Source of the DNA: Haloterrigena salina JCM 13891 | Lineage (GTDB): Archaea; Halobacteriota; Halobacteria; Halobacteriales; Natrialbaceae | NCBI RefSeq assembly: GCF_000337495.1 | Contig: NZ_AOIS01000057.1 | Location: 128,472 to 192,471 of the forward strand | Direction: 5' to 3' | Length of the DNA: 64,000 nucleotides | In this document: one piece after another, positions 1-9,463 of the stretch | How the letters are laid out: each line of letters begins with the position of its first letter | Numbering within the stretch: the first letter of the stretch is position 1 | Made by a program: the position numbers and the translations under genes | Notes under the pieces: generated by a model | The model's database searches: none | What the model saw: the letters and a program-made list of their open reading frames with translations, nothing else | Told to the model about the DNA's origin: nothing

Positions 1-331
1 CGAGGTAGGAATCGGGGCCGCCGTTCTCGTAGGCCTCGAGGGCGAGGACGGCGACCGCTCCGGCGTCCGGAATGGGACGGAAGATGCGGTGTTCGTCCCA
101 CTCCGGGACGACGTCGATCGATCCGTAGGCCATCAGCCCGTCGCTCGACTGTGATCGGACGGCCCAGTCGATATACCGCTCGGCGATCTCGGTGTGTTCG
201 CCGTCGTCCGTCGCCAGCAGGCCGCGGAGCACCATCGGTCGTTCACCCTGGATGAAATCCTCGAAATCGAGATCGAGCGTGTACTCGGCGACGGTCGGGA
301 GCAGTTCCGCTAACGGTCGTTCCATGGACAT
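1..331 (-). CDS. Six-hairpin glycosidase-like protein, N-terminal part (cut by window edge)
   Basis: Only the first ~110 residues are visible; the gene runs off the left edge. The start is an ATG at 331 (MSMERPLAEL), with a second ATG two codons later. The fragment is alpha-helical, with segments such as MVLRGLLATDDGEH, RYIDWAVRSQSSDGLMAYGS and PIPDAGAVAVLALEAYE. These resemble the repeated hairpins of GH88/GH105 unsaturated uronyl hydrolases and related (alpha/alpha)6 enzymes. No signal peptide is seen, as is usual for intracellular members. The neighbouring glycan-degradation genes support a carbohydrate role, but the catalytic Asp region is outside the window, so the family call is tentative. 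Confidence 0.45.
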   Translation of the reverse strand, partial: MSMERPLAELLPTVAEYTLDLDFEDFIQGERPMVLRGLLATDDGEHTEIAERYIDWAVRSQSSDGLMAYGSIDVVPEWDEHRIFRPIPDAGAVAVLALEAYENGGPDSYL

Positions 332-1672
332 ACGGGGATATGTGACGGATTATCACTTAAGGTTATAGATGTCGATCAGTCAACGATCATCGAATCGATC
401 CCTTATGTCGTTCGGACGTGAATCGACACACTCCACGCTGACGAGGGGAGCTATTGCAGCTATTGCAGCTATTGTACTTATTGAAGCTATTCTCCCTACT
501 GTGCCGATTCTATCGATGGTACAGATCGTTTCCGAAAAAGTTTCAGCGGGAATTCTCGAGCGCTCCGCCATGTAATCGATCGAAGAGTCGATCATCCCTA
601 CGACAGCGACGACTACGTGGCCGGCCGAGAGACCTCGAACGTGCTGATCCCCGGTGGCGAACGCGGGAGCCGGGAATATCGAACAACAACGGATCTCGCT
701 ACCGAAAGAACGGCTATTGGCGCCGTAAATCGATAGAACTGCTCGGAGATATCCGGTTAGAGGATCCGCGTCTCGGCACACGCCATGCTGTTTATTACAT
801 GCGTATGTCTGTAATGGTTCGTGAGCAGGGAACCACTCGTACTCGACGGTCTCGACGTGATGAAAGGGCTACCAGCGGCGTCACCTCACGCGAGCTGGTG
901 CGAGCGGCGGGCGAGAACTCCGCACGTTCGGCCGTGGCGACCGCAACTCGAGGTTCCCTCTTTTGTCAGTCGGAAGTGACGGACGCCTGCACTGCTGAGG
1001 GAGTCACCGATCGCCTGCTCTCGTTCGACGGATTGCAGTCGGGACCGGTGGATGTTCCCCTTCTGAGGGTAGAGTGCAAATCACATTGTAGACGGAACGG
1101 CGATCTGAACGATATTTCGGTAGCGTTCCTTTCGGTTGAATAGCGCCGCTACCTTCGCTACCAGCGTGACGCTCTAAATTGGACTTACGGTCGTACTCGT
1201 TCAAGTGGGGAACGTAGCGAGTTCGGACGATTGCTTGAGAGTCGATCGAAAGGAGCTCGCTCGCCAGAGATCACGTACCATAGCCCTGCTACCCTACTGT
1301 CGGCTCAACTTCCAGGTGTCCATATTCCGTATAGCACTATGTGGTTTATTTAGATAGGTCTTCTACCGATAGCGTCTGGAACGCCCGATATCCCAGGTAT
1401 CGTCGAAATTAGAGCAAACATACGATCCTTCGGGAACGGACGATTGCTCCGCCGTCGATCACCAAGGAAGCCGACCGGCAAATCCTGAGACAATTCACGA
1501 ACGAGGCCGGTATCGAGGTCGACGGCGAGACGACGCGACTGATCTTCGACGTCGCGTTGTTTGGTCGGAATGGCACAGTGACACCACAAGCTCACTATGT
1601 GCCACTCCCGGATAGCGGCAGGAGCGTTGGAGATAGTAGCAGTTAACCCGCTACCGCCCTCTATTTTAGTTG
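332..1672. other. Gene-poor stretch with one transposase scrap
   Basis: No convincing gene is visible here. The open frames have arginine-rich or low-complexity translations without family features. The left edge holds the promoter of the minus-strand gene. The only recognisable item is a short IS6-type transposase remnant near 1521-1590. An imperfect dyad (ATTACA...TGTAAT) lies around 796-817. Confidence 0.5.
1521..1590 (+). pseudogene. IS6-type transposase fragment
   Basis: Translation gives ETTRLIFDVALFGRNGT, which closely matches ETKLVLDVALFGRHGT in the IS6-type transposase at 62.8 kb of this same window. Nothing before or after aligns, and no terminal repeats were seen nearby. This is a decayed internal scrap of the catalytic domain, pointing to old insertion-sequence activity next to the recombinase region. 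Confidence 0.55.
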
Positions 1673-2065
1673 ATGTCTGATTCCGACTCTCTCGACGAGA
1701 GCCCACCGTCGTTGCTCGGTCGACTCCTCTTCGGGAGTGGACTTGCAGCACTCGCACTCCGCAACTTGACGAATCTCGACGGAAGAATTGCCTATGCAGA
1801 GGCCAAAGGCGTCCCCCTCGCAGACAAACTCGTTCCAGCCTCGAGTGGTCTCCTCCTCGGTGGCAGCCTTGGCGTCGGCCTCTGGAAACTCCCCAAACTG
1901 TCTACAGCCAGTATCGCCACGTTCTTCATTGGTGTAACTCCGGTCATGCACGATTTCTGGGCCGTCGACGAGGAGTCATACGACCAAGAACTCACCTCGT
2001 TCCTTCAGAATCTCGTGCTCCTCGGCGCTGCAATCGCTTTCTTCAAGCGAGCACGGCAAAACTAA
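1673..2065 (+). CDS. DoxX-like small membrane protein
   Basis: This 130-residue protein has about four hydrophobic segments (roughly residues 15-32, 47-67, 71-90 and 105-122), with conserved-looking GRLLFGSGLAALALRNL, KGVPLADKLVPASSGLLLGG and FIGVTPVMHDFWAVD. The overall pattern (GxG near the N-terminus, PLxxxLVP, HDFW) is that of haloarchaeal DoxX/SURF4-type membrane proteins, which sit in the cytoplasmic membrane; their exact role is poorly defined. I chose the ATG at 1673 over a TTG one codon earlier. It stands alone, with no operon partner on its strand. Confidence 0.7.
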   Translation: MSDSDSLDESPPSLLGRLLFGSGLAALALRNLTNLDGRIAYAEAKGVPLADKLVPASSGLLLGGSLGVGLWKLPKLSTASIATFFIGVTPVMHDFWAVDEESYDQELTSFLQNLVLLGAAIAFFKRARQN

Positions 2066-2222
2066 CAGCAAACGGTTTTACCTGGAGTAACCCGTCTCGG
2101 GCACCACTCTATCATTTTACGGAAGACACTGAGATACACAAGCTGTCAGCGGTCATCGCCGTACCTCCGTCCCTGCCCGGAAGCCCGTGACGTCGTCAAT
2201 ACGCTCTCTGAGTGCTTCGATT

Positions 2223-2516
2223 TCATGTCGCAGCCCCCGCTTCTGCCTCCTCGCTGGGGGCAAGTCGATCCTTCAAGCCCTGGAGGCGTGACTCCTTGAC
2301 ATCGTCGTCGACTTCCGCCTTGCGAACGTATTCGCTCTTCTCGATCTCAGAAACATCGGACTCGGTGAACGCCGTCACCTCAAGTGTTCCGTCGACCTTC
2401 TGGCGGTCAACGCTCATGACGCGTTCACAGTCGATCCTTTCCGCCTCGAGTGCGAGCACGGCAGTCATCGCGAGCGTCGCGACGGCAAGCCAGAGGGCCG
2501 TTCGAGCGGCCGTCAC
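2223..2516 (-). CDS. Small membrane-anchored coiled-coil protein, possibly frameshifted
   Basis: A 97-residue protein starts at ATG 2516 and overlaps the stop of the recombinase (ATGA-type overlap), so the two are probably co-transcribed. Residues 4-23 (ARTALWLAVATLAMTAVLAL) form one membrane helix; the rest is charged and helical. The frame closes at 2223 after EEAEAGAAT. If one G is dropped from the five-G run (plus strand 2234-2238), reading continues as GLRHEIEALRERIDDVTG and beyond to a stop at 2153, prolonging the coiled coil. That suggests a one-base frameshift or sequencing error. No function can be named; its place next to a tyrosine recombinase is the only clue. Confidence 0.5.
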   Translation of the reverse strand: MTAARTALWLAVATLAMTAVLALEAERIDCERVMSVDRQKVDGTLEVTAFTESDVSEIEKSEYVRKAEVDDDVKESRLQGLKDRLAPSEEAEAGAAT

Positions 2517-3745
2517 TCGGTATTCTCGAAGGCCTCCTCGAGCCGGTCTCGCATGAACTCGCGTCGATACTTCCGTCGTTCGGCTTCCGAGAGGTAGTTT
2601 TTTAGGATCACGCTTGCGTCAGAACTCCCTTGGTCGCCCGCAATCACGTCGAGATTGCTTAGGAGGTCGTTCATCGCCTGATTGTACGTCGTATACCAGA
2701 ACCGCCGCCCCATTTTCGACGTCGGCCAGTCCCCACGAACGCGGACCTCCGCTCGTTCGGCCAGCCGTTTGAATCGGGCCTGTACCGTCTCACCGGTGAT
2801 GTGGCCGCTCGAGGACTTTCGCGACGGGAAGAGGTAACCGTTCCAGTCACGATCGTCGCTTCCGAGTGCGTCGACGCGGTCGGCGAGTTCAGGAACGCCG
2901 TAGATCAACGCGACCGTGCCCGGTCCGTTCTTCCGTTCGTCGAACGCGATGTGTGGGTCGTCGCCCTCGAGTACGAGCTGGGAGACGTGCAACGATGCGA
3001 CCTCGCTCCGGCGTAGCCCCCATGCGCACAGAGCAAGCACGAGGAGTTCCTCGTCCGGGCTCTCGACAGCGTTGTACAGTTTTCCGACTTGGTCGCTCGA
3101 GAGTGCAGGGTTATCCTTCTCGTCGTCGAGTTCTCCCCGCCAGATATCGTCGTGGTCGACGTTCTCGGCCGGGTTGAACGGCGCCCCGTGGCGTGTCTCG
3201 AGGTGCTCATACCACTGCCGAATGTCGCTCAGATACCGGAGTTTCGATTCGGGGCTCTCGAGTTCGTCGTCGAGTTCGTACAGGACGGCTTCGACACGCC
3301 GGAGTTCGTCGTACTCGTTCTCCTCGTCCATCACGCGGTCGGCGATCGCCGCCGTCCCGTGGACTGTCTCGTACAGCCGCACGTACGTCGCGAGTCGGTA
3401 GCGTTTCGAGTCTGCGGTCGTCTCGGCGCGCTTGCGCTCGACCCGTCGCAGGAATGCCTCGAGCGCGTCGACCGTCGTTTCGTCGTCGATACCCCACTGG
3501 TAGGTATCGTCATCGTCAGGGTCTACGTAGCCGACGGTCGCGAGGAACTCGGTCAACGTCAGATCGTGGTGTTCGCGCAGCGCATACGCGATCCCACCGT
3601 AGCCAGCGTCGGCGACCTCCTGGTAGGTCGGCCGGTCGTCGAGTTCGATGCCCTCGCGTTGGAGGTTGGGTTCGACCTCGATGTTCCACGTCGTCTGGAG
3701 TTCCTCGAGGGACATCCGAGACCAGTTGATTTGCTCGCTACTCAT
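2513..3745 (-). CDS. Tyrosine recombinase / phage-integrase-like protein
   Basis: This 410-residue protein has an N-terminal helical region (to ~210) resembling a SAM-like core-binding domain and a C-terminal catalytic-type domain. Visible recombinase features are the first arginine in CAWGLRRSEVASLH (~260), a Lys in ERKNGPG, a degenerate box II (SKMGRRFWYTTYNQA) in which the usual HxxRH is replaced, and a terminal Tyr in ILKNYLSEAERR (~383). I chose ATG 3745 (MSSEQINWSRMSLEELQ) because the upstream extension is basic and unlike the rest. Such proteins integrate or resolve haloarchaeal mobile DNA. The missing box II histidine leaves activity uncertain; it may have another DNA-binding role. 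Confidence 0.75.
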   Translation of the reverse strand: MSSEQINWSRMSLEELQTTWNIEVEPNLQREGIELDDRPTYQEVADAGYGGIAYALREHHDLTLTEFLATVGYVDPDDDDTYQWGIDDETTVDALEAFLRRVERKRAETTADSKRYRLATYVRLYETVHGTAAIADRVMDEENEYDELRRVEAVLYELDDELESPESKLRYLSDIRQWYEHLETRHGAPFNPAENVDHDDIWRGELDDEKDNPALSSDQVGKLYNAVESPDEELLVLALCAWGLRRSEVASLHVSQLVLEGDDPHIAFDERKNGPGTVALIYGVPELADRVDALGSDDRDWNGYLFPSRKSSSGHITGETVQARFKRLAERAEVRVRGDWPTSKMGRRFWYTTYNQAMNDLLSNLDVIAGDQGSSDASVILKNYLSEAERRKYRREFMRDRLEEAFENTE

Positions 3746-3913
3746 CGTTTGATCCGCTCGAGAAGGGCGTTTCCTCTGGGTTGCTGGTATTCTAAGACGC
3801 TCATTTTCGTAGGTTCTGCTACAATTGACAGTCACATAAAAATATTGTTTGGTCGTGTGTCGCCTGCAGGACACACGAGATAAACAATATTCCATCCATC
3901 TGGCACCGGGAGT

Positions 3914-4195
3914 TCATATATCGCATATCGCTATACCATTTGACAGTGAGAACTCAGACTCGACCCGCGAAGTGAGTCGTCCGAAAACGACGGTCTCGAG
4001 AACGAACGAGACGGTTCGCGCTACAGCGAATCCCCGTTGGGACAGCGCATCCACGAACGAGAGACCGTGACTCACGGCAATTTCCCGATCGAGCACCCAC
4101 GCTCGAGTCGCGCGTTCGGGTCGTTCATCCTGTCGACGCCAACGGTAGTCGGCTAGCGCTTCAACGAGTAGCAGATCCTCCGTGGTTTTTGGCAT
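3914..4195 (-). CDS. Small hypothetical protein
   Basis: A 93-residue frame from ATG 4195 begins MPKTTEDLLLVEALADYRW and contains the acidic/basic mix expected of haloarchaeal proteins in its first ~60 residues (RATRAWVLDREIAVSHGLS). The end (ESEFSLSNGIAICDI) looks less protein-like. I do not recognise a family. It lies just upstream of the recombinase on the same strand, 168 bp away, and may be a residue of the same mobile segment. Confidence 0.3.
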   Translation of the reverse strand: MPKTTEDLLLVEALADYRWRRQDERPERATRAWVLDREIAVSHGLSFVDALSQRGFAVARTVSFVLETVVFGRLTSRVESEFSLSNGIAICDI

Positions 4196-4510
4196 AGGCA
4201 CCACAAGATCGTGCCGCCTCACTTTTCACGCTTAACGAAACAGCACCTTGGTAACACCAATCAAATTCTACTTGGTCTCGAGTTCGAGAAGTCCGAAGGT
4301 GGCGTCACGCTGTGACTACCGTTTGTCACCGGTACCCGGCAAGATCCGTTCACACGCGATGAGAAGGCGGCACAGACACGAGGTTCCGTTCGCCGAACAC
4401 AGCTCGGTTAAAGCAGTTCAAGTGGGGAGAGGGTAGCTGTAAACAACGAAACGCAATGAAAACGACTTCGAGTTCGTCTCGAGCGATGCGAACACAGGGA
4501 GACGTTCGAG
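4196..4510. other. Intergenic, no gene seen
   Basis: No gene or RNA is recognisable. The 13-mer GTTCAAGTGGGGA at 4416-4428 also occurs at 1199-1211, on the other side of the recombinase gene. Confidence 0.4.
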
Positions 4511-5275
4511 TTAGGAATACGTGATGTTCAGTTCGATCACGTTCGTCGCCCGTTCGAGCAACGAGGGAATCTCCTCCTCGAGTCGCTCGTCCTGAATCCG
4601 CGTCGTCGGTCCCGATATTGAGAGCGCCCCGAGGACGCGGCCCGTGTTGCTGCAGATCGGCGCCGCCGCACAGCGGAGCCCCTCGACGCGTTCCTCCCTG
4701 TCGAAGGCGATGCCCCGCTCCCGGACGTCGGCGAGCGTCTCGCGTAATTCGTCGCGATCCGTGATCGTGTCGTCGGTGACCGCCGGCAGGCCGTGCCGGG
4801 TGATGATTTCGTCGACGCGCTCTTCCGGGAGGTGAGCGAGGATTGCTTTGCCGAGGGCCGTACAGTGGAGGTGAACGCGCGTTCCCACGTGGGCGTCGAC
4901 CTGGACGGCGTCGTCGCCGGCGACCCGGTAGATGTAGGTCCCGCGGCCGTGTTCCTCGACGAGGAGGTTCACCAGTTCGCCCTCTTCGTCGGCGATCTTG
5001 TCCATCTCGGGGCGGGCGATGTCGTACAGATCGCGCCGATTCCGGGCGTGGGCGCCGAGTTCCAGAAACCGGATGCCGACGTGGAACGTCGTCCCTCGTT
5101 TCACCACGTACTCCGCTTCCTCGAGCGTACTGAGGTAGTTGTGAACGTTGCTCTTCGGGAGATCGAGGTGGTCGGCGACCGCCGTCACGCCCGCGCCGTC
5201 GAGTTCCACGAGCGCCTCGAGGATGCGAAACGTCGTCCGCGTCGATTTGATGGGGTTCCTCGCTGTGGGAGACAT
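4511..5275 (-). CDS. IclR-family transcriptional regulator
   Basis: This 254-residue protein has an N-terminal winged helix-turn-helix (residues ~10-65, TTFRILEALVELDGAGVTAV and LPKSNVHNYLSTLEEAEYV) and a C-terminal GAF-like effector domain with the IclR signatures HCTALGKAILAHLPEE and GLRCAAAPICSNTGRVLGALSISGP. I chose ATG 5275 because it gives the same length (254-255 residues) as the two other intact IclR genes here; an ATG at 5296 would add seven residues. It is divergent from the SDR dehydrogenase at 5403, with a dyad between them, and is the obvious candidate regulator of the sugar genes. The inducer cannot be read from sequence; a deoxy-sugar or an acid derived from it is plausible. 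Confidence 0.9.
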   Translation of the reverse strand: MSPTARNPIKSTRTTFRILEALVELDGAGVTAVADHLDLPKSNVHNYLSTLEEAEYVVKRGTTFHVGIRFLELGAHARNRRDLYDIARPEMDKIADEEGELVNLLVEEHGRGTYIYRVAGDDAVQVDAHVGTRVHLHCTALGKAILAHLPEERVDEIITRHGLPAVTDDTITDRDELRETLADVRERGIAFDREERVEGLRCAAAPICSNTGRVLGALSISGPTTRIQDERLEEEIPSLLERATNVIELNITYS

Positions 5276-5310
5276 TGGCTTGCTAGTATTGTTCATCACA
5301 CAAAAACTTT

Positions 5311-5328
5311 GGTTCAAAATTGTGAAAC
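5311..5328. promoter_or_regulatory. Candidate IclR operator
   Basis: An imperfect dyad GGTTCA-AAATTG-TGAAAC lies between the divergent IclR and SDR genes (5 of 6 positions paired); a further TGAAAC follows at 5335-5340. It sits where the regulator gene's promoter should be, so autoregulation is plausible. This is inferred from position and symmetry only. Confidence 0.35.
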
Positions 5329-5371
5329 GAAGGCTGAAACGAGTCGCCGTCGCGTCGCGACCCGAGCGTAA

Positions 5372-5379
5372 TTATATAC
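5372..5379 (+). promoter_or_regulatory. TATA-like box of the SDR gene
   Basis: TTATATAC is centred about 27 bases before ATG 5403, the spacing expected for a leaderless haloarchaeal transcript. Confidence 0.5.
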
Positions 5380-5402
5380 GTTCTCGGCTGGCAGTGGGCG
5401 GT

Positions 5403-6209
5403 ATGGTTGGACGCGCGACGTACGACTACAGCGGAGAGTCCGCCGTCGTAACCGGATCGACGAGCGGCATCGGGCGCGGAATCGCGACGGCGCTCGCCGA
5501 GGCGGACGCCGACGTCGTCGTCAACTCTCGAACGGCGTCGGACGTCGACGAGACGGCGGCCGAACTGGACGAGCTCGGCGACGGCTCCGTCGTCGGCGTG
5601 GCGGCGGATCTCTCGCGAACGGACGAGATCGACCGGTTGATCGACGAGGCGATCGACGCGTTCGGCGAGATCGGTATCCTCGTCAACAACGCCGCCGTCT
5701 GGCCGGAAGAAGCGTCGATGGTCGATGCGCCCCTCGAGGACTGGGACGCGGCGATGCACGTGAACGTGCGTGCCCAGTACTACGCGTCGAAACTGGTCGC
5801 TCGACACATGATCGAGCGGGGTCTCGAGGGATCGATCGTCAACGTCACGAGCCAGACGGGCGACCGGCGGACCGGGGGACGCGGGCTGTACGGGACGTCC
5901 AAAACGGCGGTCAACGGACTCACGTGGCGGATGGCACACGAATTGGCCAACGAGGACATCCGGATGAACGCCGTCTCGACCGACGCGACTGACTCGAGGC
6001 AACTTCGCCGCGAGGCCGGTCGAATCGCCGCCGATCGGTCCGGACAGACGACCGAGGACGTGCTCGAGGAGTGGGCGGCCGAGCGCCCGCTGGGCCGCCT
6101 CGGCCGGCCGGCGGACGTCGCCGACGCGGTGTTGTTCCTCTGCAGCGACGCCGCCACGTACGTCGTCGGCACGATCCTGCGGGTGAGCGGCGGCGGGAAC
6201 CTGCAGTAA
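5403..6209 (+). CDS. SDR-family NAD(P)-dependent sugar dehydrogenase
   Basis: This 268-residue short-chain dehydrogenase has the N-terminal cofactor motif VTGSTSGIGRGIA (~16-28), the NNAAVWPE motif (~94-101), the catalytic YGTSK (Tyr ~159, Lys ~163) and a C-terminal LFLCSDAATYVVGTIL segment ending in RVSGGGNLQ. I take ATG 5403 because the TATA-like box and dinucleotide fold both fit; the frame is open further upstream into the IclR gene. In haloarchaeal L-rhamnose and L-fucose breakdown, SDR enzymes oxidise either the sugar to its lactone or the 2-keto-3-deoxy acid. With the lactonase, mutarotase and hydrolase encoded here, either step is possible; which one is inference. Confidence 0.85.
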   Translation: MVGRATYDYSGESAVVTGSTSGIGRGIATALAEADADVVVNSRTASDVDETAAELDELGDGSVVGVAADLSRTDEIDRLIDEAIDAFGEIGILVNNAAVWPEEASMVDAPLEDWDAAMHVNVRAQYYASKLVARHMIERGLEGSIVNVTSQTGDRRTGGRGLYGTSKTAVNGLTWRMAHELANEDIRMNAVSTDATDSRQLRREAGRIAADRSGQTTEDVLEEWAAERPLGRLGRPADVADAVLFLCSDAATYVVGTILRVSGGGNLQ

Positions 6210-6372
6210 CGGATCCGGAACCGTCGGGTCGCGATATCGGCAGCGGTCCGCGAGAGCGGACGTCGCCGGCTCGGGTTCGGACGTGGAGAGCGGGACTCGA
6301 ATCCGAGATGAGCGATCGGAACTCCAGTTGATCGCCGCGTTCGGAAGCCGGCAGTCAGGGGAAGGGATCGAT

Positions 6373-7163
<791 letters not shown>

Positions 7164-7167
<4 letters not shown>

Positions 7168-8168
7168 GAGCTGACCCCCGCCGACAGGACTCGTTCGCGG
7201 ATGCTCTCTTTCGTGTTGTACAGCAGGATCGCGAACAGGAGGACGACTCCGTTGACGACTTCGATGAGCGTCGGATCGAACCCGCTGACGTTGAGCGCGG
7301 TCTCGACGAGGCTCAACAGCAACACGCCGCCGAGCGCGCCGAGCAGTTTGCCGCGACCGCCGAAGAGGCTGATCCCGCCGATGATGGCGGCGGCGAACGC
7401 GGAGAACACCATGTCGTCGGCGATGTCGGGCGAGACGATCCCCGTGTAGCCGGTCAACAGCCAGCCCGCGAGCGCACAGAAGAACCCGCTCAGCGTATAG
7501 ACCGCGATGATCGTTCGATCGGTGCGGATTCCGACGGCGCGTGCGGCCTCCTCGTCGCTGCCGACCGCGTAGACGGCCTGTCCGAACGCCGTGTACCGGA
7601 AGACCACCGCCATGCACGCGAAGGACGCGAGAAGGATTCCGATGGCGACGTACTCGTTACCCCCGGGCGCGACGTACCCCTCCGGAAGGTCCGAGATCGG
7701 TCGGGTCGTCAGGGCCAACTTCCCGCCGCCGAAGATGATGAGGAACGCCAGCGTCTGCAGGAAGGGGTTCATTCCGAGCTTCGCGATCATGATCCCGTTC
7801 GTGGCGCCGATCGCGGAGCCGACCGCGAGGACGATCGCGACGCCAAGGACGGGGTTCGAGACGAGATTCCACTCGGCGAGCACCATCGCGGTGAACACGG
7901 CGGAGAAGCCGGCGATGGCGCCGACCGAGAGATCGAAGTGGCCCGACAGCAGGCAGATGCTCTCGGCCAGCACGACGAGTCCGAGCGGCGCCGCCGCGAA
8001 GAGCATCAGTCTGAGCGCCATCGTGTTCGTAAAGACCCGCGGGACGGTCGCGAGTATCAGCAGCGAGATGACGGCCAGAATCGGCCAGATCATGTTCTCG
8101 AGCAACACCAGTACCGTTCGTTCGGGAATCCGTTCGAACTGCCGTGTGACGATGTTCGACGTACTCAT
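7164..8168 (-). CDS. Sugar ABC transporter permease (CUT2/RbsC-like)
   Basis: This 334-residue permease has about 8-10 membrane segments and the BPD_transp_2 features of ribose/xylose-type permeases: LSGHFDLSVGAIAGFSAV (~75-92), NGIMIAKLGMNPFLQTLA (~124-141) and AVGSDEEAARAVGIRTDR, the cytoplasmic coupling loop contacting the ATPase. It lies between the binding protein (13-base gap) and the ATPase (4-base overlap). As the only permease gene it should form a homodimer. The substrate is a monosaccharide by family; a deoxyhexose is suggested by context only. Confidence 0.9.
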
Positions 8169-8181
8169 AACACAGCGCTCG

Positions 8182-9291
8182 TTAGCCCCAGATATTCCCC
8201 CAGAGACCAGGGTTATCGACGTTTTCGGCGGTGACGACGACGCCGGCGGTCAGGACGTGCGTGTGCCCGTCCTGTTCGGTGACCTCGGCAGGCGCCCAGA
8301 TCGGATCCGACCAGAGTTCGGCGCCATTGTGCTCGACAGGGTCGAACGAGTAGTCGTCCTCGGTGACGGTCTCGCCCGGTTGCGGGAGCGCCTCGTCGCC
8401 GTCCTCGAGGTAGTCGAGCAACTGTTTGATCGCCAGCGGAATGTAGAAGTGTACCGGCTGATCGACGGTCGCGTCGATGTAGCCGTCTTCGATCAACGGG
8501 TTCACGTCCGGACCGGCATCCGGTTGCGTGTGGACGATATGGTCGTCGTCGCCGGCGGGAGCGGCGAGATCCAACTGCTCGAGCGCGTTCTGGACACCGA
8601 TCCCACAGGTCATGTTCGTCGCGTAGATCCCGTCCGGCGGATCGTTCGCGCTCAGGTAGTCCGTCGTCGTCGACTGCGAATCGTCGATGCTCCAGTCGGT
8701 CTGGATCGTATCGACGACCTCGACGTGGTCCTGCTCGCCGATGTACTCGTCGAAGCCGTCGGTCCGCGCGTTCGACTGCTGGTTGAACGCGCCGCGGACG
8801 TGCAACACGGAGTACTCCTCCCGGTCCGGGTACTGCTCCTCGAGCGCGTCGACCATCAGTTCGGCGCACGTCTCGCCCGCTTCGGCGTTTCCGAACGCGG
8901 TGAACGTCTTGATCGAGTCGGTCGTTCCCGGGTCGTTGACCGTGAAGACGGGGATGTCTTCCGCCGCGGCCTCGTCGATCGCGTCGTCGACCGCCTCGTC
9001 GAACGGCGCGGCGATGATCGCGTCGTAACCCTCGGCGACGAACTGCCGAATGTCGGTCACCTGCTGGGCCGAATCCTGATCGTGGCTGACGACGTCGTAC
9101 TCGATCCCCTCCTCCTGAGCGTACAGTTTGCCCGCCTCGTAGAACGCGGTCACCCAGTCACCCCCCACGAGATGCTGTGAAACCCCGACCCGGAGCGAGC
9201 CGTCACCGTCGCCGCCCGTACACCCGGCGACCCCGAGCGCACCGACGGTACCTGCGGTGATCAGGCACTGGCGTCTGCTAGTGATGGGCAT
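8182..9291 (-). CDS. Sugar-binding lipoprotein of CUT2 ABC importer
   Basis: This 369-residue protein opens with a Tat lipoprotein signal (SRRQCLITAGTVGALGVAGC, lipobox GVAGC with Cys ~24). The mature part is a two-lobe periplasmic-binding fold of the RbsB type, with VGVSQHLVGGDWVTAFYEAG, VAEGYDAIIAAPFDEAVDDA and VFTVNDPG. Start ATG 9291 places the RR motif correctly; a GTG at 9309 would add six residues. It is first in a three-gene minus-strand operon. It would be anchored outside the membrane and deliver one sugar to the permease. The divergent neighbour is a secreted fucosidase, so L-fucose or a related sugar is a fair guess. Confidence 0.9.
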   Translation of the reverse strand: MPITSRRQCLITAGTVGALGVAGCTGGDGDGSLRVGVSQHLVGGDWVTAFYEAGKLYAQEEGIEYDVVSHDQDSAQQVTDIRQFVAEGYDAIIAAPFDEAVDDAIDEAAAEDIPVFTVNDPGTTDSIKTFTAFGNAEAGETCAELMVDALEEQYPDREEYSVLHVRGAFNQQSNARTDGFDEYIGEQDHVEVVDTIQTDWSIDDSQSTTTDYLSANDPPDGIYATNMTCGIGVQNALEQLDLAAPAGDDDHIVHTQPDAGPDVNPLIEDGYIDATVDQPVHFYIPLAIKQLLDYLEDGDEALPQPGETVTEDDYSFDPVEHNGAELWSDPIWAPAEVTEQDGHTHVLTAGVVVTAENVDNPGLWGNIWG

Positions 9292-9420
9292 GCTACTCGA
9301 TACAGTCACACCGACCCAGATAAATCTTGGTATTACATACCCCGGTTGTTGTTACATCGGACTAAACGGGATGAGAGTGACATTCGTACCGTCTTATTCA
9401 TTCCTTCAGTCGTGAGAAAG

Positions 9421-9430
9421 TTTATTAATT
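9421..9430 (+). promoter_or_regulatory. TATA-like box of the fucosidase gene
   Basis: TTTATTAATT lies about 34-43 bases upstream of ATG 9464, consistent with a short or absent leader. Confidence 0.5.
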
Positions 9431-9463
9431 GAGATGTTGATGCTGCGTGTATCGGGAGAGATA

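Noticed and set aside
454..1143. 229-residue plus-strand frame
   Set aside because: Arg/Ser-rich, no acidic bias expected of halophilic proteins, no recognisable family, no promoter.
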